DNA of 64,000 bases from Filosporella fistucella (taxonomy: Eukaryota > Ascomycota > Leotiomycetes > Helotiales), in the NCBI GenBank assembly GCA_030077755.1, contig JAQJZZ010000008.1, positions 1 to 64,000 of the forward strand, written 5' to 3'. Each line of letters begins with the position of its first letter. The stretch's first letter is position 1. Made by a program: the position numbers and the translations under genes. Positions 43,014-54,983 of the stretch are shown here, piece by piece. Below the pieces are notes generated by a model. The model had not been told where the DNA came from. It was given only the letters and a program-made list of their open reading frames with translations, and did not search any database.

Positions 43014-45266
43014 ATGGGAGTGATCAACAAATCCTCGAGGGGTTCCATTCATAATTTCTGGGCTGGTGTTCTGGGCGAGACCTGTAGCTGTCCCACTTGC
43101 AACCGAATCTGGCAACATGACACGGAATTTCAACAAAATCGGCCGTCAACATCGCAGAATGGAGCTGCCACTCAAACGCGATATAGGATAGCTAAAGATG
43201 TTGCAAGACCAAAATTTGGAGAGGTACATTCGAGCGGAAAAGCAGGTTGTCAGGTATGCTGGTTGATCTGGTCTGGCGTGTTTATGTCAAACCCCAATAT
43301 TCACAAAGAAGCGGTGCTCCGAGGTGAGCTTCTCCAACCAAGAAGCGATTTCTCCTTCGTACGGTTGATAACTGGGGAGGGATATGGATCTCGGATTAAT
43401 GATGGCATTGATTTTATGCTGCAACCTTGGTCGCGTAAGTGCTTCTTGTCTTCTGCCACATATCGGCACGTACTTACAACTCTAGGTTTCACACCCACCA
43501 GCGATGACGAACCAGCTACAATTCTTGAGCCCGAGTCTTCGGAGTGGCTCAATCGAATAGAGTCCTGGATATCTGTCTGCGAGACTCATCAAGACTGTCT
43601 ACCAGATGGAGCTAGTGTCCTCCCAAGCAGGATCATACAGGTCGATTTGAACGATGGCAGTATGGATATCCGCCTGGAAGAGCACACCAACAAGAAAGCA
43701 GCGTATATTGCATTGAGCCATTGTTGGGGTGGCCGTGAGCCCATCAAAACAATATCCACAAACTTGGGAGATCACAAGCAGAGAATATCGTGGTCATCAC
43801 TACCGAAAAGCTTTCAAAATGCGATCTCGATTGCGCGTGGAATTCAGGTTCAATACATATGGATTGATGCGCTTTGCATTGTACAAGACGATCGAGTTGA
43901 CTGGGCGGCTGAAGCGGCGAATGTTGGCACATATTTCCGTCAGGCATGGCTGACAGTCTCCGCAACTTCATCACCTGATAGTTTTCATGGCTTGTATCCA
44001 GAAAGTGTCAAAGATCATGTTATCCCAGGACACAGCTCTCGCAAAACGGTATTTGTTCGTAAGCTTCCCTCGCACTTCGAGCTCGGGAAGGTTGCCAAAC
44101 CTGGAGCTTCTAATCAACTGCCTATATTTGAACGGGCTTGGACCTTTCAGGAAAGGCTATTATCCCGAAGAATCTTGCATCTCGGTCCAGAGGAGATGGT
44201 ATGGGAATGCCGATCTACTTCCTGGTGTGAGTGCATGAATCCGATCGCACAGAAGCTGCACCATCATGAAGAGCTTCCTTCATCCGTCTCTCGACAATTT
44301 CAAAATCTCAACTCACACCAGCCCAACCACGCTTACCAACAATGGTGCAACTTACTATCTTTATATCTTCGACGGGATATCACACATCACAGTGATAGAC
44401 TTCCTGCAATTGAGGGTCTTGCAAAACAATTTTGGCGACAGCATCAGCGATCTCTTGGTCGATACTGTCTGGGCATATGGTCCAACCATCTTCCTCAATC
44501 ACTTTACTGGAAATACAATGGATTCGCAAAAGATCGAAGTTCTTCGGTACCCAGCTGGTCCTGGGCATCTGTTGATTGCTCAGGCTCCTTGGAATTTGTC
44601 AGCGATATTGACTCTCCCCCAGAGAAATCATTTTGGAAGGATACCTGCAAAGTATTTACCTGCCCTCCTCAGACTTGGGACCTCTCGACACGATCTAAGT
44701 CTGGAGACTTGGACATGATTCTTGTCGGCCCTGTTTCCGATGCTAAGTTCGGATTTCTCACGATAGACGCCAGGTCGCAAACCGGAAGATGGTGTCCAGT
44801 CCTGATAGATCCAAAAGCCTACATGGACAATACCGATCTGGGACATAATTCATCGGATGGCAAACCTCCATTTTCCAGATCTCCCCCGGAAGCCGTAGTC
44901 TTCTTCCCTGATCTTGAGTCTGTGGATGGTGTCTCTCCGGGTGATACTGTTTTCTGTTTGCAGATTGCACGGGCTGCAAAAGAGGGAGAAGACTATGAGG
45001 TCAGGCGACCTCACGATGATGAAGACGCATGGGAAGATTGTGATGAGGAGGAAGAGGATGATCGTGGACTTGGTTCTATTTCCGAAGGATTTGTTGAGGA
45101 TTTTTCTCGGGATCAAGAAACCCACAAGGAGGAAGCCCGATTTCTGATCTTGAAGCTTTCCACTAAAGATGATGGCTCATATTCCCGCATCGGGGTCATG
45201 ACGTGCGACCTGGTGGGAAGACCCTGGCTTGTTAGTGGCAAGAAGAAAGCAGTGAGGATCTCCTAG
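43014..45266 (+). CDS. HET-domain (heterokaryon incompatibility) protein
   Basis: Intronless frame of 750 residues from ATG 43014 (777 if an upstream ATG is used). The HET domain is clear: YIALSHCWGGREPIKT, then LPKSFQNAISIARGIQVQYI, WIDALCIVQDDRVDW and FRQAWLTVSATSS. An N-terminal Cys-rich segment (CSCPTCNRIW, GCQVCWLIW) and the later FERAWTFQERLLSRR complete the usual pattern. HET proteins trigger cell death after non-self recognition in filamentous fungi. The C-terminal region has an acidic stretch (about residues 670-690). Allelic variability is common in the family and cannot be judged here. Confidence 0.92.
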   Translation: MGVINKSSRGSIHNFWAGVLGETCSCPTCNRIWQHDTEFQQNRPSTSQNGAATQTRYRIAKDVARPKFGEVHSSGKAGCQVCWLIWSGVFMSNPNIHKEAVLRGELLQPRSDFSFVRLITGEGYGSRINDGIDFMLQPWSRKCFLSSATYRHVLTTLGFTPTSDDEPATILEPESSEWLNRIESWISVCETHQDCLPDGASVLPSRIIQVDLNDGSMDIRLEEHTNKKAAYIALSHCWGGREPIKTISTNLGDHKQRISWSSLPKSFQNAISIARGIQVQYIWIDALCIVQDDRVDWAAEAANVGTYFRQAWLTVSATSSPDSFHGLYPESVKDHVIPGHSSRKTVFVRKLPSHFELGKVAKPGASNQLPIFERAWTFQERLLSRRILHLGPEEMVWECRSTSWCECMNPIAQKLHHHEELPSSVSRQFQNLNSHQPNHAYQQWCNLLSLYLRRDITHHSDRLPAIEGLAKQFWRQHQRSLGRYCLGIWSNHLPQSLYWKYNGFAKDRSSSVPSWSWASVDCSGSLEFVSDIDSPPEKSFWKDTCKVFTCPPQTWDLSTRSKSGDLDMILVGPVSDAKFGFLTIDARSQTGRWCPVLIDPKAYMDNTDLGHNSSDGKPPFSRSPPEAVVFFPDLESVDGVSPGDTVFCLQIARAAKEGEDYEVRRPHDDEDAWEDCDEEEEDDRGLGSISEGFVEDFSRDQETHKEEARFLILKLSTKDDGSYSRIGVMTCDLVGRPWLVSGKKKAVRIS

Positions 45267-45437
45267 TTTGCCATTTTTCACACGGTGCTAACCCAGGGAT
45301 CTTCTTATTGTTATATCAGTCTGTGTATCTTCATATTCTATCACACCACAACATTGTAGCGACGCGTTACCTTCAGAATTTTCAACTATATGCATTCAAA
45401 AGAAAAGGCTTCCCAGGAAGTCTGCTCACCAGCCATT

Positions 45438-46028
45438 TCACATCTTTCTTTCCACCATTGCCATTAATTCCCTGGCAGCTCCTCTGATGCTTTCCTTCTC
45501 ATCTTCCCACATTCCACTCCCCACCACATCCAACTCTCCTTTTGTAGCCAAGCCCAATTCGTTCCTGGATGGAAAAGTTAAAGCTGGCATCGTTTCCACA
45601 ACATCCATGTGCACACCATGTAAGACTTGATTAAGCTGTGCTGCACCTTTTGTTCCTCCGTGCCCTCCATAGCTGACAATCATTGCGGGCTTCGAGTGCC
45701 ATTCGCTGAATAAATATTTAATTGCATTCTTGATCACGGAGGGGTAACCCCAATTGTACTGGGGCAAAATGAAGATGAATCCGGAATAACTCTGTATCTC
45801 AAGGCTCCATTCACGAGTGTGAGGTTTCACGTAGTCCTCGGCGCTTTTGATTTGAGAAGGAATTGTTGGCTCGTCGAACATGGGGAGGTTCCATTCAGAT
45901 AAATCAATGAGCTTGAGATTCGCGGAAGTTGATGCTGATTTGATCGTTTGCATGACGTACTCTGCGATTTGAGGACAAACTCGTGGCTGGCGTGTAGAGC
46001 ATAGAATGACGCCAATTTGTGGAGTCAT
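45438..46028 (-). CDS. NADPH-dependent FMN reductase-like flavoprotein
   Basis: Intronless, 196 residues from ATG 46028 (an upstream ATG at 46127 would add 33 residues with no match). Flavodoxin-like fold: IGVILCSTRQPRVCPQIAEY as the phosphate-binding loop region, GFIFILPQYNWGYPSVIKNA with the conserved P-x-YNxxxPxxxKNA block, and IVSYGGHGGTKGA. These proteins reduce flavins or quinones using NADPH. It is followed on the other strand by an FAD monooxygenase, which could use reduced cofactor. Confidence 0.9.
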   Translation of the reverse strand: MTPQIGVILCSTRQPRVCPQIAEYVMQTIKSASTSANLKLIDLSEWNLPMFDEPTIPSQIKSAEDYVKPHTREWSLEIQSYSGFIFILPQYNWGYPSVIKNAIKYLFSEWHSKPAMIVSYGGHGGTKGAAQLNQVLHGVHMDVVETMPALTFPSRNELGLATKGELDVVGSGMWEDEKESIRGAARELMAMVERKM

Positions 46029-46769
46029 GTTGTTCGATGGGGCACGGTGCTGCAGAAGTCGATAGTGTGTGATATTTGAAGCAGAGAATACCGATGATTG
46101 CAGGAGGATACCCGGGAGAATGGACAAAATATTTGTACAAGCCTACATCGATAGCCAGCAGAATCGCGGCGACCAAAAACCATCTCCGATCAATATATGT
46201 TAAGTCCGGCATCAGGTCGTGTTGAGTTGTGGCACAGCGCCGGAAGGTCCGCGGAGCTGAGGCTGCACCCCGAAAATAGCGAATTTAGTAGTATCCGTTT
46301 CCTTCGAACAGGGCTGCAGCTCAGCAGCAGCTCGGTCCCGAAGGCGTATGGCCAAAATTCAAGGGAACACAAACACAGTTCCAAGAATCGAAGCATTGAG
46401 CTTCAAGTTTGTCATTCGGTTCCGAATCAACCCTTCCGACAATATAACCTCAGTTGTGTACTCGGAGGTCCATGGAGGAACGGGACACGCGAAATTGATC
46501 TCACAATGCCTTGACAAACCTTTTGGGAAGTAATACCTAAGTATGATTTCCAGATATAAAAGACAGAGCTGTTCCCCCAAGTAGCTGATACACACCTTCA
46601 CAATCACACCCTTCTAATATATCTTGCCAGAACGCTGCTTCCATCAGTACTTTTCACATACGATTCCTCACATCTCTTCACACCTGAAGCCTCTTGGTCT
46701 AATTAGCATCATCAATTTCCAAATACGATCAGAACTCGAGCAGCAGCTTCCGCACTTCAAACCATCAGA
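46029..46769. other. Divergent promoter region
   Basis: Lies between the divergent reductase and monooxygenase genes. Both overlapping short frames here look like shadows. A shared promoter is an inference. Confidence 0.45.
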
Positions 46770-48024
46770 ATGGCTCCAAAAATCGCAATCATTGGAGCAG
46801 GTCCTGGCGGCCTCACACTGGCATCCATCCTGCAGAAAAATGGAATAGCCTGCTCAATCTACGAAGCAGATCTGAGCAGCTCCAGTCGTGATCAGGGTGG
46901 AATCGTTGATCTTCATGAAGGAACAGGCCAGCTCGCCATGCGTGAAGCAGGTCTCATTGAGCAATTCCAAGCCAGTTGCATCGAGGGGGCCGAGGCGATG
47001 AAGCTAGTCAAAAGTGACGGGAGCGTTCCATGGAATGAAAACACCATGACCAATATTCCGCAGCGAAATCGACCGGAAATTGATCGTAAGACTTTGAGGA
47101 AGATCTTGCTTGATTCTTTGAACCCAGGAAGTATCCACTGGAACAAGAAGCTTGTCAATATTGTACCAAATGGTGCCCAATATAACTTGCACTTTGTTGA
47201 CGGAACCGAACCCGATTTCGACTTGGTCGTTGGTGCTGATGGAGCTTGGTCAAAAGTCAGACCTCTCCTTTCAGATGAATTTCCGTTTTACTCAGGAGTG
47301 ACGATCATCGAATTAAGAGCTGCGGAAGTCAGCACGAAGAAACAATGGCTCAATAAGTTCACAGGAAAAGGCAATTGTTTCATGTTCGATGAGGGGAGAG
47401 CTCTGGTTTGCCAACAAAATGGGAACGATAACATTCGCGTGTATGCTGGCGTCCGACAGGCAGAAGATTGGTTCAATGGTTGTGGGATAGATTGGACACA
47501 GGATGATGCACGAAAAAGACTCGCTGAGGAGTATTTTGCAGACTGTCATGACGATATCAAGCGAGTCATTGAAGAAGCGACAGATGATCTTATCCCACGT
47601 CCTTTATATATGCTTCCTGTTGGATTCAAATGGCAGGCAAAAGCCGGCTTGACACTTCTCGGAGATGCGGCTCATTTGATGACACCTTTCGCAGGAGTTG
47701 GTGTGAACGTGGTACGTATTTTCTGTCGCTGGTTTGTTCTGGCTAACTTTCCAGGCGCTCACTGATGCAATGACTCTGGCGAAGGCGCTTTTGAAACAAC
47801 CCAACCTTGATAATTCAAATGCTCTTGTAAAGGCTCTACATGAGTACGAAAGTGCAATGTTCGTGTACGCAAAAGAGAATATGGAAAAGACTTGGAATGG
47901 ATTGGAGGGGCACTTCAGCGCAGATGGTATCGATCGGAGGGTGGCGCTAATGAATCGAAAGTTGAAGCAGTTGCTAGAAAGAGTGGAAGCGCCACAGAGG
48001 CAGGTAAAGAAGGAGCATCGATAG
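46770..48024 (+). CDS. FAD-dependent monooxygenase
   Basis: Two exons, 46770-47711 and 47755-48024 (intron 43 nt), join in frame to 403 residues. It has the FAD GxGxxG motif IIGAGPGGLTLASIL at residues 7-21, then DRQ-like DQGGIVDLHEGTGQLAM, the DG-type LVVGADGAWSKVR, and the GD motif LLGDAAHLMTPFAGVGVN that straddles the intron. This is the layout of TetX/salicylate-hydroxylase-type enzymes, which hydroxylate aromatic or polycyclic substrates using NAD(P)H. The substrate is unknown. It shares a promoter region with the FMN reductase and precedes an NmrA-like gene. Confidence 0.93.
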
Positions 48025-49044
48025 ATTTGCGTTGATTGCCCACAGACGAATGGGCATTATGATATTGTGATTTACAATGCTAGCGATTAGTTCCTTCAAT
48101 GGTTGCATTTAAAGAAACACCCTCAAAGATTTGAAGCGAGCTCTACCTTCCAATATAGTTGAACGTGTAGTATCAAGTCCTTTGAAAGACTTCCTAGTGT
48201 TGTCAGGCAACGCATGAAACGATTGAAACATTTACAGCGCCTGACTTTCCTCGCGACTTCTAATTTCACTTTCATAGTAAGCGTTGGAACCCTACTGCGG
48301 AGGAAAACCCTAAACCCTCATAACAACTTCCAAAATTCCGTGGGGGAAGAGCTTCGTCCACGAAATGGCAAACATATTCCTTATTTCATCCTGGTCTGTC
48401 CACATCCAGGAAGCATTATTCACTCTTTTTGGCGTCAACTATGCTTTGACGCTTATGAATCATACCGCTTCCTCCCTACTCTAGCCAGCTTTAATCCCAC
48501 CATTCTACGTAACTCAGCTTCAGTCATTACTCTCTCATCACACAAGGACGCATAGTCATACATGTTTATTTCCGGAGTAAATTCGAGCCGGGGCCGTGAA
48601 CGATTGATAATTTACTCCATTTTAATCTAGTCCAACAGTGGACCACGTTACGTCCACAAATATAATATGTGGATAAGTGGGAGAATTATCTTGAACTCGG
48701 AAGGTAGAGCTTCCAGAACCAACCCGGAAAGATGGGTAATTACTCATCATTTGATAGTCGAGATGTGAGTGGTCGCTGTGCCTCAATGGTACTTGAAGCA
48801 CGCAATTACACCCCTGATATTCAAGATTGGGCGAAAGGGTGATGTGGTCACACATATCATAAGAGACTTTGATTTATAATGTCTTTTTCTCAAATATTCA
48901 TACCTTAAGCTTCCTTCCACATACCATTCCTACTATCTAAAGTCATTTGTCACTCATCACCCCGAGCAAAATATTCTAGCTCTTCCCTAGCAAGGTGGAA
49001 TCTTTAATTGTATAGTTCACCGCTTTCCGCTACAATCCATCGTA
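48025..49044. other. Intergenic
   Basis: No gene is supported. A plus-strand frame at 48214-48555 lacks a domain. Confidence 0.5.
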
Positions 49045-50058
49045 ATGACCTACCTCATTACTTCTGCTACAGGCAATCAGGGCTCATCGATAAGTACGTA
49101 AAGCTACAGCCCTGTTCACAGCAGCCAGCCATATAATATATGCTAACCCATCACAGTCCGAACTGCTCTGTCCTCCTCCTCCAGCCTCAAAATTCACGCC
49201 CTGACCCGGGACCCAGCATCAATCAACTCGCTGGCCCTTCAGGCTCTCGGCGCCACACTCTTTGAAGGTTCTTTCTCCAACATCGCATCCCTCGAAGCAG
49301 CCGCCAAAGGCGCCACGCATCTCTTCTTAAACGTGAGTCCGTCACCGGTTCCTGGAAGGGAGCTGCAGGATGCTAGGAATGTCATCGAAGCGTCGCTTAA
49401 GGAGGGGATCAAACATATAATCTACAGTTCTGTGTTAAATACGGGCCAGCATACGAGTTTCCCAGGATGGGACAAAGTAGTGGAAGAGAATGGTTTCACT
49501 CAGAATTACTGGGAAAGCAAACATGGGATTGAGGAATTGGTGAGAGGTGCTGGATTCGAAACTTGGACAATCCTTCGCCCCGGTTTCTTTACTTCCAATC
49601 TGATTGGCAAGAACGCTGCTATCATGTTCCCGGAATTAGCTTCTGAAGGCGTATTCAAAAGCGCTTACAAGCCAGAAACGAAATTATCTTTGTTAGACAC
49701 TGATGATATAGGTAAAGTCGTGCTCAAGGTTTGGGAGAACCCGGGGAAGTGGAACGGCAAGGAAATTGATGTTATTGGGGAGAGTCTAAGGGCTGATGAG
49801 GCAGTTAGGATCTTGCAGGAGGTATCTGGAAAGCAAGTCAGGTTTGAGGGTATCAAGGAGGATGAGTCGGTGGAAGGTTTCAGAGGATTGATTGCTGCTA
49901 GTCAAAGATTCATTGTGAAGATTGATGAAACGGGCAAGTTTGAATCAAATTTAGAGCCATTAAAGGAGTTGGGTGTGCACTTGAAGAATTGGAGACAATT
50001 TCTTGTTGAGCAACAGAACACTGGAGAGCTAGAAAAGTTTGTTGGAGGAAAATATTGA
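49045..50058 (+). CDS. NmrA-like atypical short-chain dehydrogenase
   Basis: Exons 49045-49093 and 49157-50058 (intron 63 nt) join in frame to 316 residues. The NAD(P)-binding motif TSATGNQGSSI is at residues 6-16, with the family's RDPAS and the YWESKHGIEE block (Lys-containing active-site-like motif) around residue 155. NmrA proteins bind NAD(P) and either sense redox state or reduce quinones and aldehydes. It lies next to two other redox genes, so a common role in handling aromatic compounds is plausible but unproven. Confidence 0.92.
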
Positions 50059-51194
50059 AAGACATCATGGAATTTTGAGCAGGATTGCGCTTCAAATGTG
50101 CGAACCCCTCCACAACTACAAATTGCTTAGGCTGTGTTACTAAGCGTGGGAGTTGATTACTTCGTCGCGTGGAAAATGATTGGATGATGCCTCCCCAATC
50201 AACGACTGAGTTGGACTGCAATATCAAAGCAAACTAAAATTGTCGTGGGCATATGAAGCAACATTCCGCGTCAAGCCCATCGTGAAGATACGGGCTAGAG
50301 ATCGGCATCTGCTAGGCTGGAAGCCACGTTTCAAGGCTGGGAGGTAGACATCTGGAATTATCTTTGAAAGAACACACCTCTTTGTCTATTTACATGTGCG
50401 CAAGTGCAAAAATGCTTGTTTCGACTTCGGTGAATCGCATGGCTTCGTAGGGTAGTGGTGATAGTAGTCCCACGTATGACGAACAATAAGTGTAATAGCC
50501 TTCGGTCGAAGGCAGACTGCAAACCGAAGCCCAATGCCATAGTAACATACTGAACTTAGTGGCGATTCAATATTTCTGCCCGCTATTTCCTACAATCGTG
50601 CCTATCACGGCATCACGTTACGCTCTCGTTTCTGTTTTGTAGCTGTTCCATCTATGTCCGAGGGTAAAGTTTATTTTGACGACATATATCAATCGTGCTG
50701 TAGTATATAATATCTCGCATGGTCGTCCCTGAAACGGTAACGAGATGAATGCTAATGTCGGCTAGTGGTAGTCTATTCTCTGCTTCTAGCTTCTCGTCAA
50801 TTCCAAACGCTTATGGATCAGCTTTCTGGAACGATGTTCTTGACTCGAGGCTTAGTTGACGCTCAGGGTTCTCTGGGGCCGCATCAAGTAGATAAGGTAT
50901 AAAATTGTTCGTGCTTGTAGAGATTAGCTTCTCGAGATTTTCTCGGCCCCTTATGTCTAAAGATATGAATAGGTTCGCTCTACGTATGAATGTCCCTAGC
51001 GCTTTGGCTGCACAAAACATTGATCTGAGCCCCCAGTATCATTTGATATTTATCCTCCTACTTCGAAGGCGAGAAGAAGCACATCAATCTGCTCGTTGCC
51101 CTTTGTCATTTATCAACATCATTTCGAGTTCGCAAATTCTCAATTTTCTCTGTTTTTGGGTCTTGGCATCTATGTGCTTAACAATACTGCAAGC
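50059..51194. other. Intergenic
   Basis: No gene is supported. Open frames at 50358-51020 are domain-free. It includes the receptor gene's promoter. Confidence 0.5.
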
Positions 51195-53084
51195 ATGGCC
51201 AGCAAATTCTCTTTTGTACTGCCTATACTACATCTTTGTATGTCCAGTATCGCAATGGCAGTATCCTTGCCACCTAATCTCGAAAGCACATTCCCATCCT
51301 GCTCCGTTAGTAATCCAAAATCATCTAATGACCAAGGTCCATTCACTAATATTCCACAAGCTCGGTTGCCTCTTTACGACAGTTACCACTGAGCCAGCAA
51401 TAGCTGAAAACCTCAAATTGCTGTGTGCCCATCCTGCCCTGGAAAAGGCTCTCGCGGACTGTGTTAGAGCGGCGTGCACTTTCTCCGACCAGCAGAGTAT
51501 ATTGTACCACGGAATGAACCTAATCGAATGGCTGACATTACTACAGAGGTTGGAACCCTAAACAGCAACTTGTGTAAGCATGAACCTGTCGAGGCGAACG
51601 TTGTGCTGGCAGTCTCAGTGCTTGGTCTTATTGGTATTATAACAAATATCGCCGTCGGCTTAAGGGTATATACTCGTTGCAAACTCGGAAGAGGAATGGG
51701 CTACGATGATTACTTGATCATTGCAGCAGGTGCCGTTCTTGGCTATGTGCAGATATCAGGGACAGTCGAAGTTGTTGCTTTTGGACTTGGCAAGCATACT
51801 TTCAACGTCGATCCGAAATTCCACCTCCCCAACCTTTATCTTTACTGGTCGAATGAGATGGCTTATCAAATTGCAATAACTCTTATAAAAAGCTCAATTC
51901 TTTGTCTTTATGTAAGTGTTCCTGTCCCCCAGAGAAACTGTGGGGCATACATTGACTTGAAAGCTGAAACTATTTCCTGATGAGCGGTTTCGTATAGCGT
52001 GTTATGGGATGCTCGTCATCACTATCGCTACTGGCCTTGGGTTCTTGTTTGTTACAATTTTTCAGTGCAAACCCATAAGTAAGTCTTTGCATTTCGCCCT
52101 CTATAATGTACCTATACTGAAAGGTAATAGGAGGGGTCTTTGACAAAAGTATTCCATCCTCATGCTTGGATGTCAACTCTCTTACATATGCATCAAGTGC
52201 GATGTCAATTGCAATCGACTTCACAATTCTTCTGATGCCAATTCCCCAATTGATGAAGCTTCGAGTACCTACGCGGCAGCGAAACTCAGTACTGCTTCTG
52301 TTCAGCTTCGGACTCTTGTAAGTCCCTAGCAACATTGCGCTCCAAATGAAACCAATGACAGTATCTGACACCTCAGGAAGTGCTTCCGTCATCAGGTATG
52401 ATTTTAGGACTCTCTTGCTTTGAATAGGGTAATTGATTATTAAGGAGAACATTAATTACTAATTTCGTTCCAGTGTCACGCGACTGCCTTTCATTATACG
52501 GTATGGCAAAACAACTGACCCTCTCTGTAAGATGTCCTCCCTTCTCAGTGAAAAATTCTGGCTAAATTTATCTCAGTTGACAACATTGGTCCGGGAATAT
52601 GGTGTGCATAATTCTGTCTTGTTATCATCTGAAACATAGCTGATTCCTTCGCAGGACTATCTCCGAAATGGCATCCGCCATCATCGCTGCCTGCCTACCA
52701 ACTTTGAAGCCATTAGCTACGAAGCTGCTGCCCCAATATTTTTCATATGATTCTAATTCATCAAATCAACAAGCAAATGTAAACCATCAGGATCAACCGC
52801 AGCCTCGAAATCAGCCAATAGGACATTTCTCTCAAGAATTCAATTACCTGTTCTCGCGTATGGTGCACAATACCAGAAATGAGAATATCGAGTCACGAAT
52901 GGTGCGGCCGTATCAGAGGAAGTATTTCGATCTGCAAGATGGAAAGATTGTGCAGCTTAACCCGAGACTTTCCGCTCTAAGCATTGGCTTTGTGTCGCAA
53001 TATGGATACGCAGATGAAAGCATGAAACGGGGTATCGGTGAAGATTCAAGTGCGTCATCTGTACTTCACCCTTCACAAAGTTAG
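51195..53084 (+). CDS. CFEM-type seven-transmembrane receptor (PTH11/rhodopsin-like)
   Basis: Nine exons (51195-51305, 51361-51496, 51547-51911, 51964-52078, 52131-52317, 52381-52395, 52474-52526, 52577-52601, 52655-53084) join in one frame to 478 residues; exon 6 is 15 nt. A signal peptide (MASKFSFVLPILHLCMSSIA) precedes a CFEM-like segment (PSCS, LGCLF, LLCAHPALEKALADC, RAAC) with only about five of eight usual cysteines. Seven helices follow; characteristic words are GLRVYTR, GYDDYLI, KPIRGVFDKS, PIPQLMKLRV and ISEMASAIIAACLPTLKP. The C-terminal tail is polar. Such receptors sense surface or host cues in related fungi. The ligand is unknown. Confidence 0.88.
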
Positions 53085-53745
53085 TAGTGCTGAGTGAGGT
53101 TTCGGGTCAAATCTCTCTGCCTTCGCATTCCCATGTTCTTTTCCACACTGGACAAGAAGCAAAAGCCACACTCTGAAAAAGAGCCGATAATTCCCCAGCC
53201 TTACATCCAGGCACACACAAAATCGATCCTTCGACACTGTATTTATCCAAACGAGACTTTCTGGAATGTTACCTCGGCTTCCTTCGCAGAGTTCTCCACC
53301 AGAGTGGCTGAAAAGTCGGACCTGAGAAGTTGCGCATGAAAATGTAGCGCTTACTCATGCAGCACAAAGTCGTTCTTCGCACAACACATGAGTGGAGAAG
53401 TCACCTCAGCTCAATTGAACATCATACGATTCTCCATGGACCTGAATCAAATTTGATAGACGAACATGAGATGAAGGTTCTGCCGGTGGTGTTCGGAGCG
53501 ACTGACTGTCAATACGAGCCGGCTATTGTGAATAGCTTCTTGCCAAGGGAATAACAGTACCCACAATACCTCCACAAAAGCCGAGAGATGAGAAGATGGA
53601 TTGTGTATGGTGGAAATGAGGGGCGTATGGATGATTGGTATTCTCATCAAGATATAAGGCTTTTCAATGTGCTCTAAAAATCTTCCATCATCAACCACGC
53701 TTCTTCTCTTCTAAAATAATACCAAATTTTCAGCAATACTTCGTC
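53085..53745. other. Intergenic
   Basis: No gene is supported; the short frames have no domain. It holds the GH45 promoter. Confidence 0.5.
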
Positions 53746-54508
53746 ATGATTTCTTCATATCTCGCAGGCCTTCTGCTGAGTATCACATCGCTCACGTTTA
53801 CTATGGCCGAAAGCGGTGTCACTACTCGCTACTGGGACTGCTGCAAGCCCTCTTGCGCGTGGAATGACAAGGCTCAAGTTTCTGAGCCGGTTCGAACATG
53901 CAACAAGCAAGATCTCTGGCCAAGCCCACTGGATCCCAATGCAGCTTCTGCGTGTGGGGGAGGAGAAGCATATACCTGCAGCAACAATGGACCATGGGCA
54001 GTTGACGCGAATTTGGCCTATGGATTTGCGGCAGCCAAGTTGAGCGGCAAAGGAGAGAAACAGTGGTGCTGTGCTTGTTATGAGTAAGTTCAAAACGTAT
54101 CGATTTCATCGAAGAGATATTATGCCATCCCTGGTGATATGTTTGCTGACATCAATTAGGCTTACGTTTACATCTACCTCTATCGCTGGTAAGAAAATGA
54201 TTGTGCAAGTCACCAACACGGGCGGTGATCTTGGTGCCAATCACTTCGATATTGCAATGCCAGGTGGGGGAGTAGGATTTTTTCCAGAAGGTTGTGCAAA
54301 ACAATTCAACGGCGCTTGGATGGGAAACACGTATGGAGGTTATACGGACCGAAGTCAGTGTGATATATTGCCTGCTGGGCAATTCAGGGATGGATGTCAT
54401 TTCCGATTCGATTGGTTTCAGAATGCGGATAATCCAAATGTTGATTTTAGGGAGGTCAGCTGCCCACAAGCCATGATTGATAGAACGCATTGTGGAAGAT
54501 GGAGCTAG
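53746..54508 (+). CDS. GH45 endo-beta-1,4-glucanase
   Basis: Exons 53746-54083 and 54160-54508 (intron 76 nt) join in frame to 228 residues. A signal peptide (MISSYLAGLLLSITSLTF) is followed by the GH45 signature TTRYWDCCKPSCAW with the first catalytic Asp. The second is in ANHFDIAMPGGGVGFFPEGC. Many cysteines (including WCCACYE at the exon join) match the family's disulfide-rich fold. The enzyme should be secreted and cut cellulose with inversion. There is no cellulose-binding module or linker. It is the only plant-wall enzyme seen in the window. Confidence 0.95.
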
Positions 54509-54983
54509 ATTTCGTATACCGGTCGGAATTCCGGCGATGTGGATGGAGCTGCATTGATGTAAGAATTCATTTACATTGAATGAACGATAACGTGTGGGGT
54601 GGACTGGAAGCTGTTTGTGAAATAGATATACTCATAGATTACATGAGAGAACCCAAGAAAGAAAAGAGTGTGTATTTGGAAGGCGACCTCAAGTTCAAAT
54701 TTCAGCCAACTTGATACATGACTCCAAATATAAAGACTAAGATCACTCACGGATCCTACCTTCGATTGTCTGCAGCACGTTGTGCCAATTCAAATTCCAT
54801 TTTTCGAAAGTCAACGAAGGTGAAGTTCAATATTTTACATTGAAGCAAGTTGCTGGTTTTGGATGCCATGTTGCAGTTCACTTTTCTTACCCTAGATTCA
54901 CATGTTCTTTGTCGCTTGGATTTTGTCTACTTGAACACAAAGACAACTTTCGCGTTTCGATCTTCAATTAAATCGATTTGAAG
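54509..54983. other. Intergenic
   Basis: 3' flank of the GH45 gene. Nothing is supported. Confidence 0.5.
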
